A stretch of DNA of 64,000 nucleotides from positions 2,356,001-2,420,000 of the forward strand of contig CBDIIA010000003.1 in the NCBI GenBank assembly GCA_965279475.1, given 5' to 3'. Origin of the DNA: Pseudorhodoferax sp965279475. GTDB taxonomy: Bacteria > Pseudomonadota > Gammaproteobacteria > Burkholderiales > Burkholderiaceae_C. Both the position numbers and the translations under genes were made by a program. The notes below the pieces were generated by a model. That model had not been told where the DNA came from. It made no database searches and was given only the letters and a program-made list of their open reading frames with translations. Of the stretch, positions 43,184-51,907 are shown piece after piece (position 1 is the first letter of the stretch; each line of letters begins with the position of its first letter).

Positions 43184-44140
43184 CTAGAGCTTCACGTCCG
43201 CCTTGCGCACCACGTCGGCCCAGCGCTGCTTCTCGCGTTCGATGAAGCCCTGCATCTCGGCCGAGGCGTTGCCTACCGGCTGCGCGCCGAGCTGGCCGAG
43301 GCGGGTCTTGATCTCGGGCTCCTGCAGCACGCGCACGATGTCGGCATTGAGCTTCTGCAGCACGGCCGGCGGCGTGCCGGCCGGCGCCACGATGCCCTGC
43401 CAGCCGCCGGCGGCGAAGTTGGGCACGGCGTCCGACACCAGCGGCAGCTGCGGAAAATCGACCACGCGTTTCGTGCCGGTGACCGCCAGGGCCTTCAACT
43501 GCCCCGACTTCACGAAACCGGCGCTGGCCGGCATGCTGTTGAACATCACGTCGGCCTGCCCGCCCATCACGTCGGTATTGGCCTGTGCCCCGCCCTTGTT
43601 GGGCACGTAGACCCAGTCCAGCCCCAGGCTGCTGGCGAACACGATGCCGGCCAGGTGCGGCGCACTCGCGAGGCCCGTGGTGGCCCAGTTCAGCTTGCCG
43701 GGGTTCTTGCGCGCGTAGGCGATCAGCTCGGCCATCGACTGCACCGGCAGGCTGGGCGTGACCAGCAGCAGGTACGGCGAATAGGTCAACGTGGTGACGC
43801 CGGCGAAGTCCTTCACCACGTCGTAGGGCAGATCCTTGTAGACGGCCGGCGCGATGACGAAGTTCGACAGGTCGCCCAGCAGCAGCGTGTAGCCGTCGGG
43901 TTTGCTCTTCGCGACGAAAGCCGTGCCGATGTTGCCGCCGGCGCCGACCTTGTTGTCGACGATCACCGGCTGCGACCAGATCTCCGTCAGCCGCTGCCCG
44001 ATCAGCCGCGCCAGGATGTCCGACGCCCCACCCGCCGCATATGGCACGACGATGCGCACCGGCGCGCTGGGGAAGGTGTCGGCCCAGGCGCTGACCGCCT
44101 GCGCCGCCGCAAGGCACAGCCCGATCAGGACGCGCTTCAT
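43184..44140 (-). CDS. Bug/TctC-family receptor beside the acid-sugar locus
   Basis: A 318-residue periplasmic receptor with a short signal peptide (ending near SAWADT), then 'FPSAPVRIVVPYAAGGASDI', 'VIVDNKVGAGGNIGTAFVA' and 'VYVPNKGGAQANTDVMGG'. The start is one base after the stop of the next upstream Bug gene (TGAGATG), so the two receptors are co-translated. Both diverge from the DeoR-dtnK-like operon, so an acid sugar is a plausible ligand (inference). It converges with the DppF-like gene. Confidence 0.9.
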   Translation of the reverse strand: MKRVLIGLCLAAAQAVSAWADTFPSAPVRIVVPYAAGGASDILARLIGQRLTEIWSQPVIVDNKVGAGGNIGTAFVAKSKPDGYTLLLGDLSNFVIAPAVYKDLPYDVVKDFAGVTTLTYSPYLLLVTPSLPVQSMAELIAYARKNPGKLNWATTGLASAPHLAGIVFASSLGLDWVYVPNKGGAQANTDVMGGQADVMFNSMPASAGFVKSGQLKALAVTGTKRVVDFPQLPLVSDAVPNFAAGGWQGIVAPAGTPPAVLQKLNADIVRVLQEPEIKTRLGQLGAQPVGNASAEMQGFIEREKQRWADVVRKADVKL

Positions 44141-44141
44141 C

Positions 44142-45173
44142 TCAATCTGCCTTGATGTTGGCGGCCTTGATCACTTTCCCGTACTTGCTGTACTCGGACT
44201 GGGTATAGGCCGCCAGATCCTGCGGCGAGCTGTACGAGGCCTTCACCGCCAGCGCGCGCAGCTTGTCGTTCACCTCGGTCAGCTTCATCACCTTGCCCAG
44301 GTCGCTGCTGAGCCGCGCCAGCACGTCGGCCGGGGTCTTGGCCGGCGCATAGAGCGCGTACCATGCGGTGACCTCGAAGTCGGGGTAGCCAGCTTCGGCG
44401 AAGGTCGGCACGTTGGGCAGGTCGGGCAGGCGCGTCGGCGACGCGACCGCGATCGCGCGGATCTTGTCGCCCTTGATCATCGGCATCGCCGCCGTCGTGG
44501 TGTCGAAGATCACGGCCAGGCGCCCGCCGATCAGGTCCATCGTGTGCGCGCTGCCACCCTTGTAGGGCACGTGGGTGAACTTGGCGCCCGAGGTCTGCGA
44601 GAACAGTTCGCCCGCCAGGTGCAGCGGCGAACCGTTGCCGGCCGAGCCGTACATCACGTCGCCGGGCGCCTTCTTGGCCGCGTCCACCAGCTGCTTCAGG
44701 TTGGTGTACGGCGACTCCTTGTTCACCGTGGCGACGATGGGCGCCACGCCAATCAGGCCGATCGGTGCGAAGTCGGCGATGGCGTCGTAGCCCGGGTTGG
44801 CGATCAGGTGCGGGCTCACCGCGTGGCTGGCCAGCGAGCCCAGCACGATGGTGTAGCCGTCGGCTGGCGCGCGGCCGGCGATGGCCGTTCCGATGGTCGT
44901 GCCGGCACCCGGCTTGTTGTCGATGATCACCGGCTGGCCGAGCGCCTCGCCCATCTTCTGGCCGATCAGGCGGGCCACCGCGTCGTTGGCGCCGCCCGCC
45001 GGGTACGGCACGATCAGCGTCACCGGCCGATTGGGATAAGCGCCCTGCGCAGTGGCCGCCTGCGGCAACCAGGCCGCCGCCAGCGAAGCGCACAACGACG
45101 CCGCGGCGAGCACCGAGCGGCGCGACACGCCCGCACGAACGGAAGGGAAAGAGGATGTCGAATTTGCAGGCAT
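44142..45173 (-). CDS. Bug/TctC-family receptor beside the acid-sugar locus
   Basis: A 343-residue receptor with a twin-arginine-like signal ('GVSRRSVLAAASLCASLAAA', cut near ATAQG) and the motifs 'YPNRPVTLIVPYPAGGANDA', 'VIIDNKPGAGTTIGTAIAG' and 'THVPYKGGSAHTMDLIGG'. ATG 45173 is chosen because it gives this signal; the frame runs open to 45278. It is the first gene of a two-receptor transcript that diverges from the DeoR regulator. Confidence 0.9.
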   Translation of the reverse strand: MPANSTSSFPSVRAGVSRRSVLAAASLCASLAAAWLPQAATAQGAYPNRPVTLIVPYPAGGANDAVARLIGQKMGEALGQPVIIDNKPGAGTTIGTAIAGRAPADGYTIVLGSLASHAVSPHLIANPGYDAIADFAPIGLIGVAPIVATVNKESPYTNLKQLVDAAKKAPGDVMYGSAGNGSPLHLAGELFSQTSGAKFTHVPYKGGSAHTMDLIGGRLAVIFDTTTAAMPMIKGDKIRAIAVASPTRLPDLPNVPTFAEAGYPDFEVTAWYALYAPAKTPADVLARLSSDLGKVMKLTEVNDKLRALAVKASYSSPQDLAAYTQSEYSKYGKVIKAANIKAD

Positions 45174-45258
45174 GGGATCTGTCTCCGATAGTGAGGGGCG
45201 ACGGCCGGTCGGCCGCCCTGCTTGCAAGGTCGTGCCTTGCAAATCAGCGCAAATTCTT

Positions 45259-45338
45259 TCACAATCTACCAACTTCAATCAACATGAATTTGCCAAAACA
45301 CGGTCTTACTAGGTGAAAACCCTATCAAAATCTACCAA
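45259..45338. promoter_or_regulatory. Candidate DeoR operator: two direct repeats
   Basis: TCACAATCTACCAA (45259-45272) recurs as TCAAAATCTACCAA (45325-45338), 13 of 14 bases identical and 66 bp apart. Both lie in the AT-rich region between the Bug genes and the DeoR gene. DeoR proteins often bind spaced repeats and loop DNA, so these may be its sites. The second copy lies just before the preferred DeoR start at 45343. Confidence 0.45.
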
Positions 45339-45342
45339 GCAG

Positions 45343-46152
45343 ATGGCAAATTCTCCCAAACTCGTCAGCCTCCCGCTGTTGCCGGTACAGCGCCGCGACC
45401 GCATCGTCGACTTTCTGCGCCGCCATGGCGCGGTGACGCTGCAGCAGCTGGCGCAGGCGATGGACGCGTCGGTGTCGACGCTGCGGCGTGACCTCGATGC
45501 GCTGGAGGCCGAAGGCCTGCTCGACCGCACGCACGGCGGCGCGCTGCTGCGCCAGCAGCAATACAGCACCTTCGAGCCCGACCCCGCCGCGGCGGCCGAG
45601 CTCTCGCCGCGCGAGAAACGCGCCATCGGCTTCGCCGCCGCGGCCGATCTGCAGCCCGGCCAGAGCGTGGTGTTCGACAGCGGCACGACGGTGCTCGAAG
45701 CCGCACGCGCCGCGCTCGAGCGCCGCATTCCGCTGGTGGCCGTCACCAACGACCTGGCCATCGCGCAGCTGCTCGGCACCAGCCCCGCGGTGCGGGTGCA
45801 CGTGCTGGGCGGTGTGCTGCGCGCGGGCAGCAATACGCTGACCGGCGAAGACATCCACGCCGCGGCCGGCCGCATCCGCGCCGACGTGCTGCTGATGGGC
45901 GCCCACGCGGTGACCGACGGCGTGCTGTCGGAGACCGATCCCGAGGTGGCGGCGGTCAAGCGCAGCCTGCTGCAGGCGGCCACGGCCAAGCGGCTGCTGG
46001 TCGACTCGTCCAAGTTCCGGCCGCGCACCTTCATGCACATCTGCAACCTCACGGCGCTCGACGAGGTGGTGACCGACAGCGGCCTCTCGGCGGCCGACAC
46101 CGAGATGGTCCGCAGCAGCGGTGTGCGGCTGACGCAGGTCGGCGTGGCGTGA
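45343..46152 (+). CDS. DeoR-family regulator of the acid-sugar operon
   Basis: A 269-residue regulator. The N-terminal helix-turn-helix is 'VTLQQLAQAMDASVSTLRRD' followed by 'EGLLDRTHGGALL' (the DeoR signature). The sugar-phosphate-sensing domain has 'VVFDSGTTVLEAARA' and 'LLVDSSKF'. DeoR repressors sense phosphorylated sugars, consistent with the kinase gene that follows (TGATG overlap). ATG 45343 is preferred; GTG 45313 would add ten lysine-rich residues from the promoter region. Confidence 0.9.
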   Translation: MANSPKLVSLPLLPVQRRDRIVDFLRRHGAVTLQQLAQAMDASVSTLRRDLDALEAEGLLDRTHGGALLRQQQYSTFEPDPAAAAELSPREKRAIGFAAAADLQPGQSVVFDSGTTVLEAARAALERRIPLVAVTNDLAIAQLLGTSPAVRVHVLGGVLRAGSNTLTGEDIHAAAGRIRADVLLMGAHAVTDGVLSETDPEVAAVKRSLLQAATAKRLLVDSSKFRPRTFMHICNLTALDEVVTDSGLSAADTEMVRSSGVRLTQVGVA

Positions 46153-47357
46153 TGCACTGGCGCATCCTCGCCGACGACCTGACCGGCGCACTCGACAGCG
46201 CGGCCGCCTTTGCCGGCGCCGGCGAAGTGCCGGTGTGGCTGCACGCCCCGGCGGGCGCACCGCCGGCATTGGCCACGGTGCAGGCCGTGTGCACCGGCTC
46301 GCGCGACATCCCCGGCGATGCGCTGGCCGGCACGCTGGGCCGCACCCTGCCCTGGTTCACGCAGCCCGGTGCCGCGCCGCACATCGCCTTCAAGAAGATC
46401 GACAGCCTGCTGCGCGGCAACTCGCTGGCCGAGGTCGCCTGGCTGGCACAACACGGAGGCTTCGACGGCGTGGTGTTCGCCCCGGCGTTCCCCGCGCAGG
46501 GACGCTTCACACGCGATGGCCAGCATGCCGTCGGTCTGCCGCACCGCCCCAACGCGCCGGGCCACCAGCCCTGCGGCCCGGCGCTCGCGGACGCGTTCCA
46601 GAGTCTGGGCTGCCAGGTGTGCACCGGCACGGCCGATGCATCCGCCCTGCCCGCACCGGGCCAGGTGTGGGTGCCCGATGTGCTGGACGACCGCGATCTC
46701 GACCGCCTGGCCGCGCTGACCCGCCACCCCGAAGCGGCCCGCTGGTTGTGGTGCGGCAGCGCCGGCCTGGCCGGCGCGCTGGCGCGGCACTGGAGCCTGG
46801 CCTCGGCGGCCGATGCAGGTGCCGACAGCCTGCTCGACCTGCAGATGCACACGCCGCATGCGCTGGCGGTCACGGCCAGCCGGCACCCGGTGTTGCGGAC
46901 CCAGCTGCAACAGCTGCCCGAGGCCTGGGCGCTGGCAGCGCACACCGCGCCGGCCGATGTCGGCGGCACCGCGCCGATGGCCGCGCGCGGCCCGCTGGTG
47001 CTCGACCTGGCAGCGGCGGGTGACCTGGCGCCGGCTCTCGCAGAACAACGGCTCAAGGCCAGCTGCGACCGCATCGTGGCTCTGCTCGGCCGGCCGTCGG
47101 CGCTGGTCGTCGTCGGCGGCGATACGCTGCTGGCGCTGTGCGAAGCCAGCGGCGCGACCCGCATGCTGGCCGCACCGGCCCCGATGCCGGGCTGGGGCCG
47201 CGCACGTTTCGACGGAGGCCTGTGGCACGGCCTCACCTGCTTCAGCCGCTCGGGCGCTTTCGGCGCGCCGGACGACTTCGCTAGGCTGCTGCAGCAGCTG
47301 ACACCTTTCACTTTCAAGGACACCCCACCATGCGCAATCCCATCCGTCTCGCTTTGA
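46152..47357 (+). CDS. Four-carbon acid-sugar kinase (DUF1537 family, DtnK/DenK-like)
   Basis: A 401-residue kinase. N-terminal 'WRILADDLTGALDSAAAFA' is the family signature, with 'HIAFKKIDSLLRGN' nearby; the C-terminal ATP-binding part has 'LVVVGGDTLLALCEASGATR' and the family end 'GALAFAPDD'-like region (RSGAFGAPDDFARL). Known members phosphorylate D-threonate, D-erythronate or related acids. Start at ATG 46152 overlaps the DeoR stop. Its last nine codons overlap the start of pdxA2 by 28 nt. With pdxA2 next to it, D-threonate 4-phosphorylation is the most likely role. Confidence 0.85.
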   Translation: MHWRILADDLTGALDSAAAFAGAGEVPVWLHAPAGAPPALATVQAVCTGSRDIPGDALAGTLGRTLPWFTQPGAAPHIAFKKIDSLLRGNSLAEVAWLAQHGGFDGVVFAPAFPAQGRFTRDGQHAVGLPHRPNAPGHQPCGPALADAFQSLGCQVCTGTADASALPAPGQVWVPDVLDDRDLDRLAALTRHPEAARWLWCGSAGLAGALARHWSLASAADAGADSLLDLQMHTPHALAVTASRHPVLRTQLQQLPEAWALAAHTAPADVGGTAPMAARGPLVLDLAAAGDLAPALAEQRLKASCDRIVALLGRPSALVVVGGDTLLALCEASGATRMLAAPAPMPGWGRARFDGGLWHGLTCFSRSGAFGAPDDFARLLQQLTPFTFKDTPPCAIPSVSL

Positions 47358-48367
47358 CCATGGGCGACCCGGCCGGCATCGGCCCCGAGATCATCGTCAA
47401 GGCCGCGCACGAAATGCGCGCGCTGGTGGAAGCCGGCCGCATCGAACTCAAGGTGTTCGGCAGCGGCGCCGCGCTGGCACATGCCGCGCAGTTGCTCCAG
47501 CTCGACGCCGGGCCCGGCTCGCCGCTGTCGATGGTCGACGTCGGCCCGGTCGACGGCCCGATGCCGATCGGCCAGGTCTCGGCCGCCGCCGGCAAGTGGT
47601 CGTACCTCGCTGTCGAACGCGCGGTGCAGGAAACCCTGGCCGGCCGCATCGACGCCATCGTCACCGCGCCGCTGTGCAAGGAAGCACTGCACCTGGCCGG
47701 CTACCCGTTCGAGGGCCACACCGAGATGCTGGCGCACCTGACCGGCATGCGCGACGGCGTGATGATGCTGGCCCACGGCGGCATGCGCGTGAGCCATGTG
47801 TCCACGCACTGCCCGCTGTCCGAGGTGCCCAAGCGCCTGACGCCGGTGCGCCTGCGCCGCGTGCTCGACGTGACGCTCGACGCACTGCGCGCGCTGGGCA
47901 TCGAGCGCCCGCGCATCGCGGTCGCGGGCCTGAATCCGCATGCCGGTGAAGGCGGCATCCTCGGCAAGGAAGACGGCGAGGTCATCGCGCCCATCGTCGC
48001 CGAGTACGTGGCAGCGGGCCATGCGGTCACCGGCCCGTGGGCCGGCGACACGGTCTTCATCAAGCTGCGCGCCGGCCAGTTCGACGCGGTGATCGCGATG
48101 TTCCACGACCAGGGCCACATCCCGGTCAAGCTGCTGGGCTTCAGCATCGACCCGGCGACCGGCGCGTGGACGGCGGTGAGCGGCGTCAACATCACGCTCG
48201 GCCTGCCGATCCTGCGCACCTCGGTCGACCACGGCACCGCCTTCGACATCGCCGGCAAGGGCATTGCCAGCGCCGACAGCATGGTCGACGCCGCCACGTA
48301 TGCGATGAATCTGGTGGACGGCCTGCGCAAGGTGAAGGCCGAGGCCACCGCACTCGCCGCGGCCTGA
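47330..48367 (+). CDS. pdxA2: 4-phospho-acid-sugar dehydrogenase, PdxA2
   Basis: A 345-residue metal-dependent, NAD-linked decarboxylating dehydrogenase of the PdxA family. Signatures are 'LTMGDPAGIGPEIIVKAA', 'VTAPLCKEALHLAGYPFEGH', 'VAGLNPHAGEGGILGKED' and 'AMFHDQGHIPVKLLGF', giving the His metal ligands. Because it sits behind a DUF1537 kinase it belongs to the PdxA2 subgroup, which converts 4-phospho-D-threonate (or erythronate) to dihydroxyacetone phosphate and CO2, rather than to vitamin B6 synthesis. Confidence 0.88.
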   Translation: MRNPIRLALTMGDPAGIGPEIIVKAAHEMRALVEAGRIELKVFGSGAALAHAAQLLQLDAGPGSPLSMVDVGPVDGPMPIGQVSAAAGKWSYLAVERAVQETLAGRIDAIVTAPLCKEALHLAGYPFEGHTEMLAHLTGMRDGVMMLAHGGMRVSHVSTHCPLSEVPKRLTPVRLRRVLDVTLDALRALGIERPRIAVAGLNPHAGEGGILGKEDGEVIAPIVAEYVAAGHAVTGPWAGDTVFIKLRAGQFDAVIAMFHDQGHIPVKLLGFSIDPATGAWTAVSGVNITLGLPILRTSVDHGTAFDIAGKGIASADSMVDAATYAMNLVDGLRKVKAEATALAAA

Positions 48368-48423
48368 GCCGCCCGGCCGCATCGTTTCTTTTCGCTCAGT
48401 TCATTTCCAACGGAGACTTCTTC

Positions 48424-49203
48424 ATGATCGATCCCTCTCTTGCGCTGCGCTTCGCAGGCAAGTCCGTGCTGGTGACCGGTGCCGGTTCGGGCATCGGCGC
48501 GGCGGTGGCGCTGGCCTTCGGCGCAGCCGGCGCCAAGGTGGCCGTGCACTACGCGCACAACCGCGATGGCGCGGAGACCGTGGCCGATGCGGTGCGCAAG
48601 GCCGGCGGCACGGCCATCACGCTGGCCGGCGACCTGATGGACCGCAGCGCGGCCACCCCACTGATCACGCAGACGGTGCAGGCCTTCGGCGGCCTCGACG
48701 TACTGGTCAACAACGCCGGCGACATGTTCGGCCGACGCCCGCTGGAGCAGGCCAGCGACGAAGACTTCGACCGCGTGATCCAGCTCAACGTGCACGCCGC
48801 CTTCGCCGTCTGCCGCGCCGCCGCGCCGGTGATGCGCGCCGCGCGTGCCGGCAGCATGGTCAACACCACGTCGATCGCGGCCCGCACCGGTGGCGGCGAC
48901 GGCGTGGGCATGTACGGCGCGGCCAAGGCCTTCGTCAGCACGATGACACGCGTGTTCGCGCGCGAGATGGCGCCCTACAACGTGCGTGTGAACGGCGTCG
49001 CGCCCGGTGTGATCCTGACCGACTTCCACGTGCGCAACTCCACGCCCGAGCAGCTGGAAGGCGCGCGCAAGAGCATTCCGATGGCCCGCACCGGCACGCC
49101 GGACGACTGCGTCGGCGCCTACCTGTTCCTGGCCGACCCGCTGCTGTCGGGCTACGTCACCGGCCAGGTGATCGAAGTCAACGGCGGCCAGCTCATGCCC
49201 TGA
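48424..49203 (+). CDS. Short-chain dehydrogenase/reductase
   Basis: A 259-residue NAD(P)-dependent SDR. It has the cofactor loop VTGAGSGIGAAVAL (19-32), 'VLVNNAG' and the active site S (NTTSIAAR) with YxxxK (MYGAAKAF). AACGGAGA is the ribosome site. Placed between pdxA2 and an aldolase gene, it probably oxidises a sugar or sugar acid (inference). Confidence 0.9.
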   Translation: MIDPSLALRFAGKSVLVTGAGSGIGAAVALAFGAAGAKVAVHYAHNRDGAETVADAVRKAGGTAITLAGDLMDRSAATPLITQTVQAFGGLDVLVNNAGDMFGRRPLEQASDEDFDRVIQLNVHAAFAVCRAAAPVMRAARAGSMVNTTSIAARTGGGDGVGMYGAAKAFVSTMTRVFAREMAPYNVRVNGVAPGVILTDFHVRNSTPEQLEGARKSIPMARTGTPDDCVGAYLFLADPLLSGYVTGQVIEVNGGQLMP

Positions 49204-49235
49204 ACGGGCTTCCACATCTCACAACAAGACAACCC

Positions 49236-50012
49236 ATGAACAGCCTTCCCACCAACACCTTCAAGGCCGACCTCGTCGCGCGCAAGGAACTCATCGGCCT
49301 GTGGTGCAACTTCGCCACGCTGCCCACCGTCGAGGCCGTGGCCGACGCCGGCTTCGACTGGCTGCTGCTCGACATGGAGCACACGCCCAGCGACCTGCAG
49401 ATCATCGGCACGCAGCTGCTCGCGCTGCGCGGCTCGCCCAGCGCCGCCATCGTGCGTGTGCCGTCGGCCGACATGGCCTTCATCAAGCGCGCGCTCGACA
49501 CCGGCACGCGCAACCTGATGGTGCCCAACATCCGCAGCGCCGCCGAGGCGCGCGAGGTGGTGTCGTACACCCGCTTCCCGCCCCAGGGCGTGCGCGGCGT
49601 GGCCGGCAGCACGCGTGGCGGCGGCTATACCCGTTTCAAGGACTACATGGCACGGGCCAACGACGAGATCGCACTGATCCTGCAGATCGAATCGCGCGAG
49701 GCGCTCGACGAGCTGCCCGGCATCTGCGCGGTCGAGGGCGTGGACGCGGTCTTCATCGGCCCGTCGGACTTGGCCGCAAGCCTGGGCCACCGCGGCCAGC
49801 CCGGCCATCCCGACGTGCAGAAGGCCATCAGCGCCGCCATCGCCGTCGGCAAGGCGGCGGGCAAGGCGGTCGGCATCCTCACGGTGGACGGCAAGGGCGA
49901 GCCCTACCTCGACCAGGGTGCGACCATGGTCGGCGTGGGCAGCGACCTGCACCTGCTGATCGCCGCCGCCGATGCGCTGGCGCAGCGGTTCGCGGCGCGC
50001 AAGTCCCGCTGA
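49236..50012 (+). CDS. HpcH/HpaI-family aldolase
   Basis: A 258-residue class II pyruvate-type aldolase. It has 'LIGLWCNFATLPTVEAVADA', 'FDWLLLDMEHTPSDL', 'LDTGTRNLMVPNIRSAAEAR', 'LILQIESREALDELPGI' with the metal-binding Glu, and 'VFIGPSDLAASLGH' with the metal-binding Asp. The family splits 2-keto-3-deoxy acids to pyruvate and an aldehyde. It is the last gene of the DeoR operon and may serve a branch for 2-keto-3-deoxy sugar acids. Confidence 0.92.
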   Translation: MNSLPTNTFKADLVARKELIGLWCNFATLPTVEAVADAGFDWLLLDMEHTPSDLQIIGTQLLALRGSPSAAIVRVPSADMAFIKRALDTGTRNLMVPNIRSAAEAREVVSYTRFPPQGVRGVAGSTRGGGYTRFKDYMARANDEIALILQIESREALDELPGICAVEGVDAVFIGPSDLAASLGHRGQPGHPDVQKAISAAIAVGKAAGKAVGILTVDGKGEPYLDQGATMVGVGSDLHLLIAAADALAQRFAARKSR

Positions 50013-50019
50013 AGGCGAC

Positions 50020-50799
50020 TCAGGAAGCGCCGCCGTCGACGACGAAGCTCTGGCCTGTGATCAGTCGGCTGTCGTCGGCGGCCAGGAACAGCGCCATGCG
50101 CGCCACGTCCTCCGGGTAGAGCTTCTCTTTCAGGCACTGGTTCTGCATCAGCCGCACTTCGGCCTCGGGCGTGAGCCAGCGCGTGACCTGGCGCTCGGTC
50201 ATGATCCAGCCCGGCAGCACGGTGTTGACGCGGATGCCGTCGCCGCCGAGTTCTCGCGCCAGCGCCCGCGTCAGGCCGACGATCGCCGCCTTGGCCGCCA
50301 CGTAGACCGGCAGGCCGGGCGTGCCCTTGAGCCAGGTCACCGAACTCATGTTGACGATGGCGCCACGCTTTTGGCGGCGCATGCCGGCCGTCACGGCCTG
50401 CGTCGCGAACGCGTGGTGGCGCAGGTTCACGTCCATCAGCTGCTGCCAGCGTTCGGGCGTCAGTTCGTCGAAGACGTGGCGCTCGTCGTTGGCGGCGTTG
50501 TTCACCAGCACGTCGATGTCGCCCTGCCGCTGCGCGATGCGCTGGATGGCCGCCTGCAGCGCCGCCACGTCGGCGATGTCGCAGTGCTCGAACACCGGCT
50601 CCACCAACCCTTCCTGCTTCAACCGGCCGCACAACGCCTCGGACGGTGCATCGGCGATGTCGACGAAGCCGACCCGCGCACCCTGGCGCGCGAAGTGCTC
50701 GACCAGGCTGGCGCCGATGCCGCTGCCGCCGCCACTGACGAAGACGCTGCGGCCGGCCAGCGACGGGTAGACGGCCATGCCGTGGGTGGGAGTGTTCAT
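50020..50799 (-). CDS. Short-chain dehydrogenase/reductase
   Basis: A 259-residue SDR. It has 'VFVSGGGSGIGASLVEHFAR', 'VLVNNAANDERH' and 'VYVAAKAAIVGL' (YxxxK) with Ser in NMSSVTWL. ATG 50799 overlaps the stop of the amidohydrolase gene (ATGA), so the two are coupled. A later in-frame Met (residue 8) could be the start, as the ribosome site is weak. It probably oxidises a sugar or sugar alcohol in the lactone pathway. Confidence 0.88.
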   Translation of the reverse strand: MNTPTHGMAVYPSLAGRSVFVSGGGSGIGASLVEHFARQGARVGFVDIADAPSEALCGRLKQEGLVEPVFEHCDIADVAALQAAIQRIAQRQGDIDVLVNNAANDERHVFDELTPERWQQLMDVNLRHHAFATQAVTAGMRRQKRGAIVNMSSVTWLKGTPGLPVYVAAKAAIVGLTRALARELGGDGIRVNTVLPGWIMTERQVTRWLTPEAEVRLMQNQCLKEKLYPEDVARMALFLAADDSRLITGQSFVVDGGAS

Positions 50800-51746
50800 G
50801 GGGGAGAAGTGTCGGGGATCGTCAGACGGTACACCCGCGCGGCATTGCCTGCGCACAGGGCCTGCAGATCCACGGGCGGCAGGCCTTCGCACAGCGCCAG
50901 GTAACGGGCGTACAGCGCCTGGTAGCCGCCGTACAGCCGGTCGATCGGGAAGTTGGAGCCGAACAGGATGCGCTGCACACCGAAGCTCTGCAGCAGCGCA
51001 TCGAAGACCGGCCGCGCGCTGGCCGGGGTCCAGCCGGGGTCGACCATGCCCAGGCCGGAGAACTTGACGCAGGTCCGCGGCAAGGCTGCCAGCAGGCCGA
51101 GGCCTTCGCGCCAGCGGGGGAAGCCGCTGTCCCGGTAACCGAACGGCAGGCCGGCGTGGTTCAGCACGACCACCGTGTCCGGATGCCGCTGCAGCGCGCG
51201 TGCGGCGTCGGTCAGCTGCCAGGGATTGACCTGCAGGTCGAACGAAAGGCCCAGCGCGCCGAGCCGGGCGAAACCCCGGCGCCAGGCCGGATCAACCAGG
51301 TAGTCGCCACGGTCGCACAGCTGGTAGCGTGGGTCTTCGCTCCAGTTGAGCATCTGGCGCACGCCGCGAAAGCCGGAATGGCGGGCATGGGCCTCGAGCA
51401 CCGCGTCGAGCGCCGGGTCCGCCAGGTTCGCGTGGCCGACGATCGCGACCGGCAGGCCGCTGCGCTCGCTCTGCTGCTGTACCCATGCGGTCTCGGCCGC
51501 GGGATGCTGCGGGTCGCGCCCGCACTGCAGGTGCACCGAGCCCGCCAGCCGCAACGGCGACGGCAGCAACGGCGATGGCGCCTGCGCTTCACGCAACAGG
51601 TCTTCGATCTCGTAGCGCGTGTGGACCGCTGCGGTGTCGCCCATGAACTTGGGCATGCCGCCGCGCATCCACGGGTAGCCGGAAGCTGGGTCCCACAGAT
51701 GGTGGTGCGCATCGACCAAGGTCAGCGGAGCGGCTTCACGCTGCAT
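50796..51746 (-). CDS. Amidohydrolase (lactonase-type, amidohydrolase 2 family)
   Basis: A 316-residue metal-dependent hydrolase. N-terminal 'VDAHHHLWDPASGYPWM' carries the HxH metal-binding motif. Other signatures are 'VGHANLADPALDAVLEAHAR', 'FRGVRQMLNWSEDPR', 'VLNHAGLPFGYRD' and the C-terminal 'ILFGSNFPIDRLYGGYQAL'. This group includes L-fucono- and L-rhamnono-lactonases and pyrone hydrolases, so it most likely opens a sugar lactone. ATG 51746 gives the family start; an ATG at 51770 is also in frame. Confidence 0.88.
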   Translation of the reverse strand: MQREAAPLTLVDAHHHLWDPASGYPWMRGGMPKFMGDTAAVHTRYEIEDLLREAQAPSPLLPSPLRLAGSVHLQCGRDPQHPAAETAWVQQQSERSGLPVAIVGHANLADPALDAVLEAHARHSGFRGVRQMLNWSEDPRYQLCDRGDYLVDPAWRRGFARLGALGLSFDLQVNPWQLTDAARALQRHPDTVVVLNHAGLPFGYRDSGFPRWREGLGLLAALPRTCVKFSGLGMVDPGWTPASARPVFDALLQSFGVQRILFGSNFPIDRLYGGYQALYARYLALCEGLPPVDLQALCAGNAARVYRLTIPDTSPP

Positions 51747-51784
51747 GGTGAGGCCTGTGCCTTGGGCCACGAGCGCCGCGCGGC

Positions 51785-51907
51785 CTCAGCAGGTGTGAAA
51801 GAACCGTAGCGAGCGCGTCGAGGCTGCGCCGAGGACCGGAGCCGTACAGGCGTACGGTGAGGACCGCAGGTGCGGCATCGGCGCGCGCAGTAGGTTCTCT
51901 CACACCT
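51785..51907. repeat. Palindromic intergenic element, copy 2
   Basis: About 120 bp with inverted ends (AGGTGTGAAAGAACCGTAG on the left; AGGTGTGAGAGAACCTACTG reversed on the right) and a central hairpin CCGTAC-AGGC-GTACGG (51840-51855). The plan, end inverted repeats, GC-rich arms, a short central stem, is that of copy 1 at 3.8-3.9 kb, though the sequences have diverged. It starts directly after the TGA stop of the RraA-like gene on the minus strand. Confidence 0.55.

Noticed and set aside
46049..48382. A 777-codon open frame on the minus strand
   Set aside because: Antisense to the DeoR end, kinase and PdxA2 genes, which show full family signatures. The translation is repetitive and has no match that I recognise.
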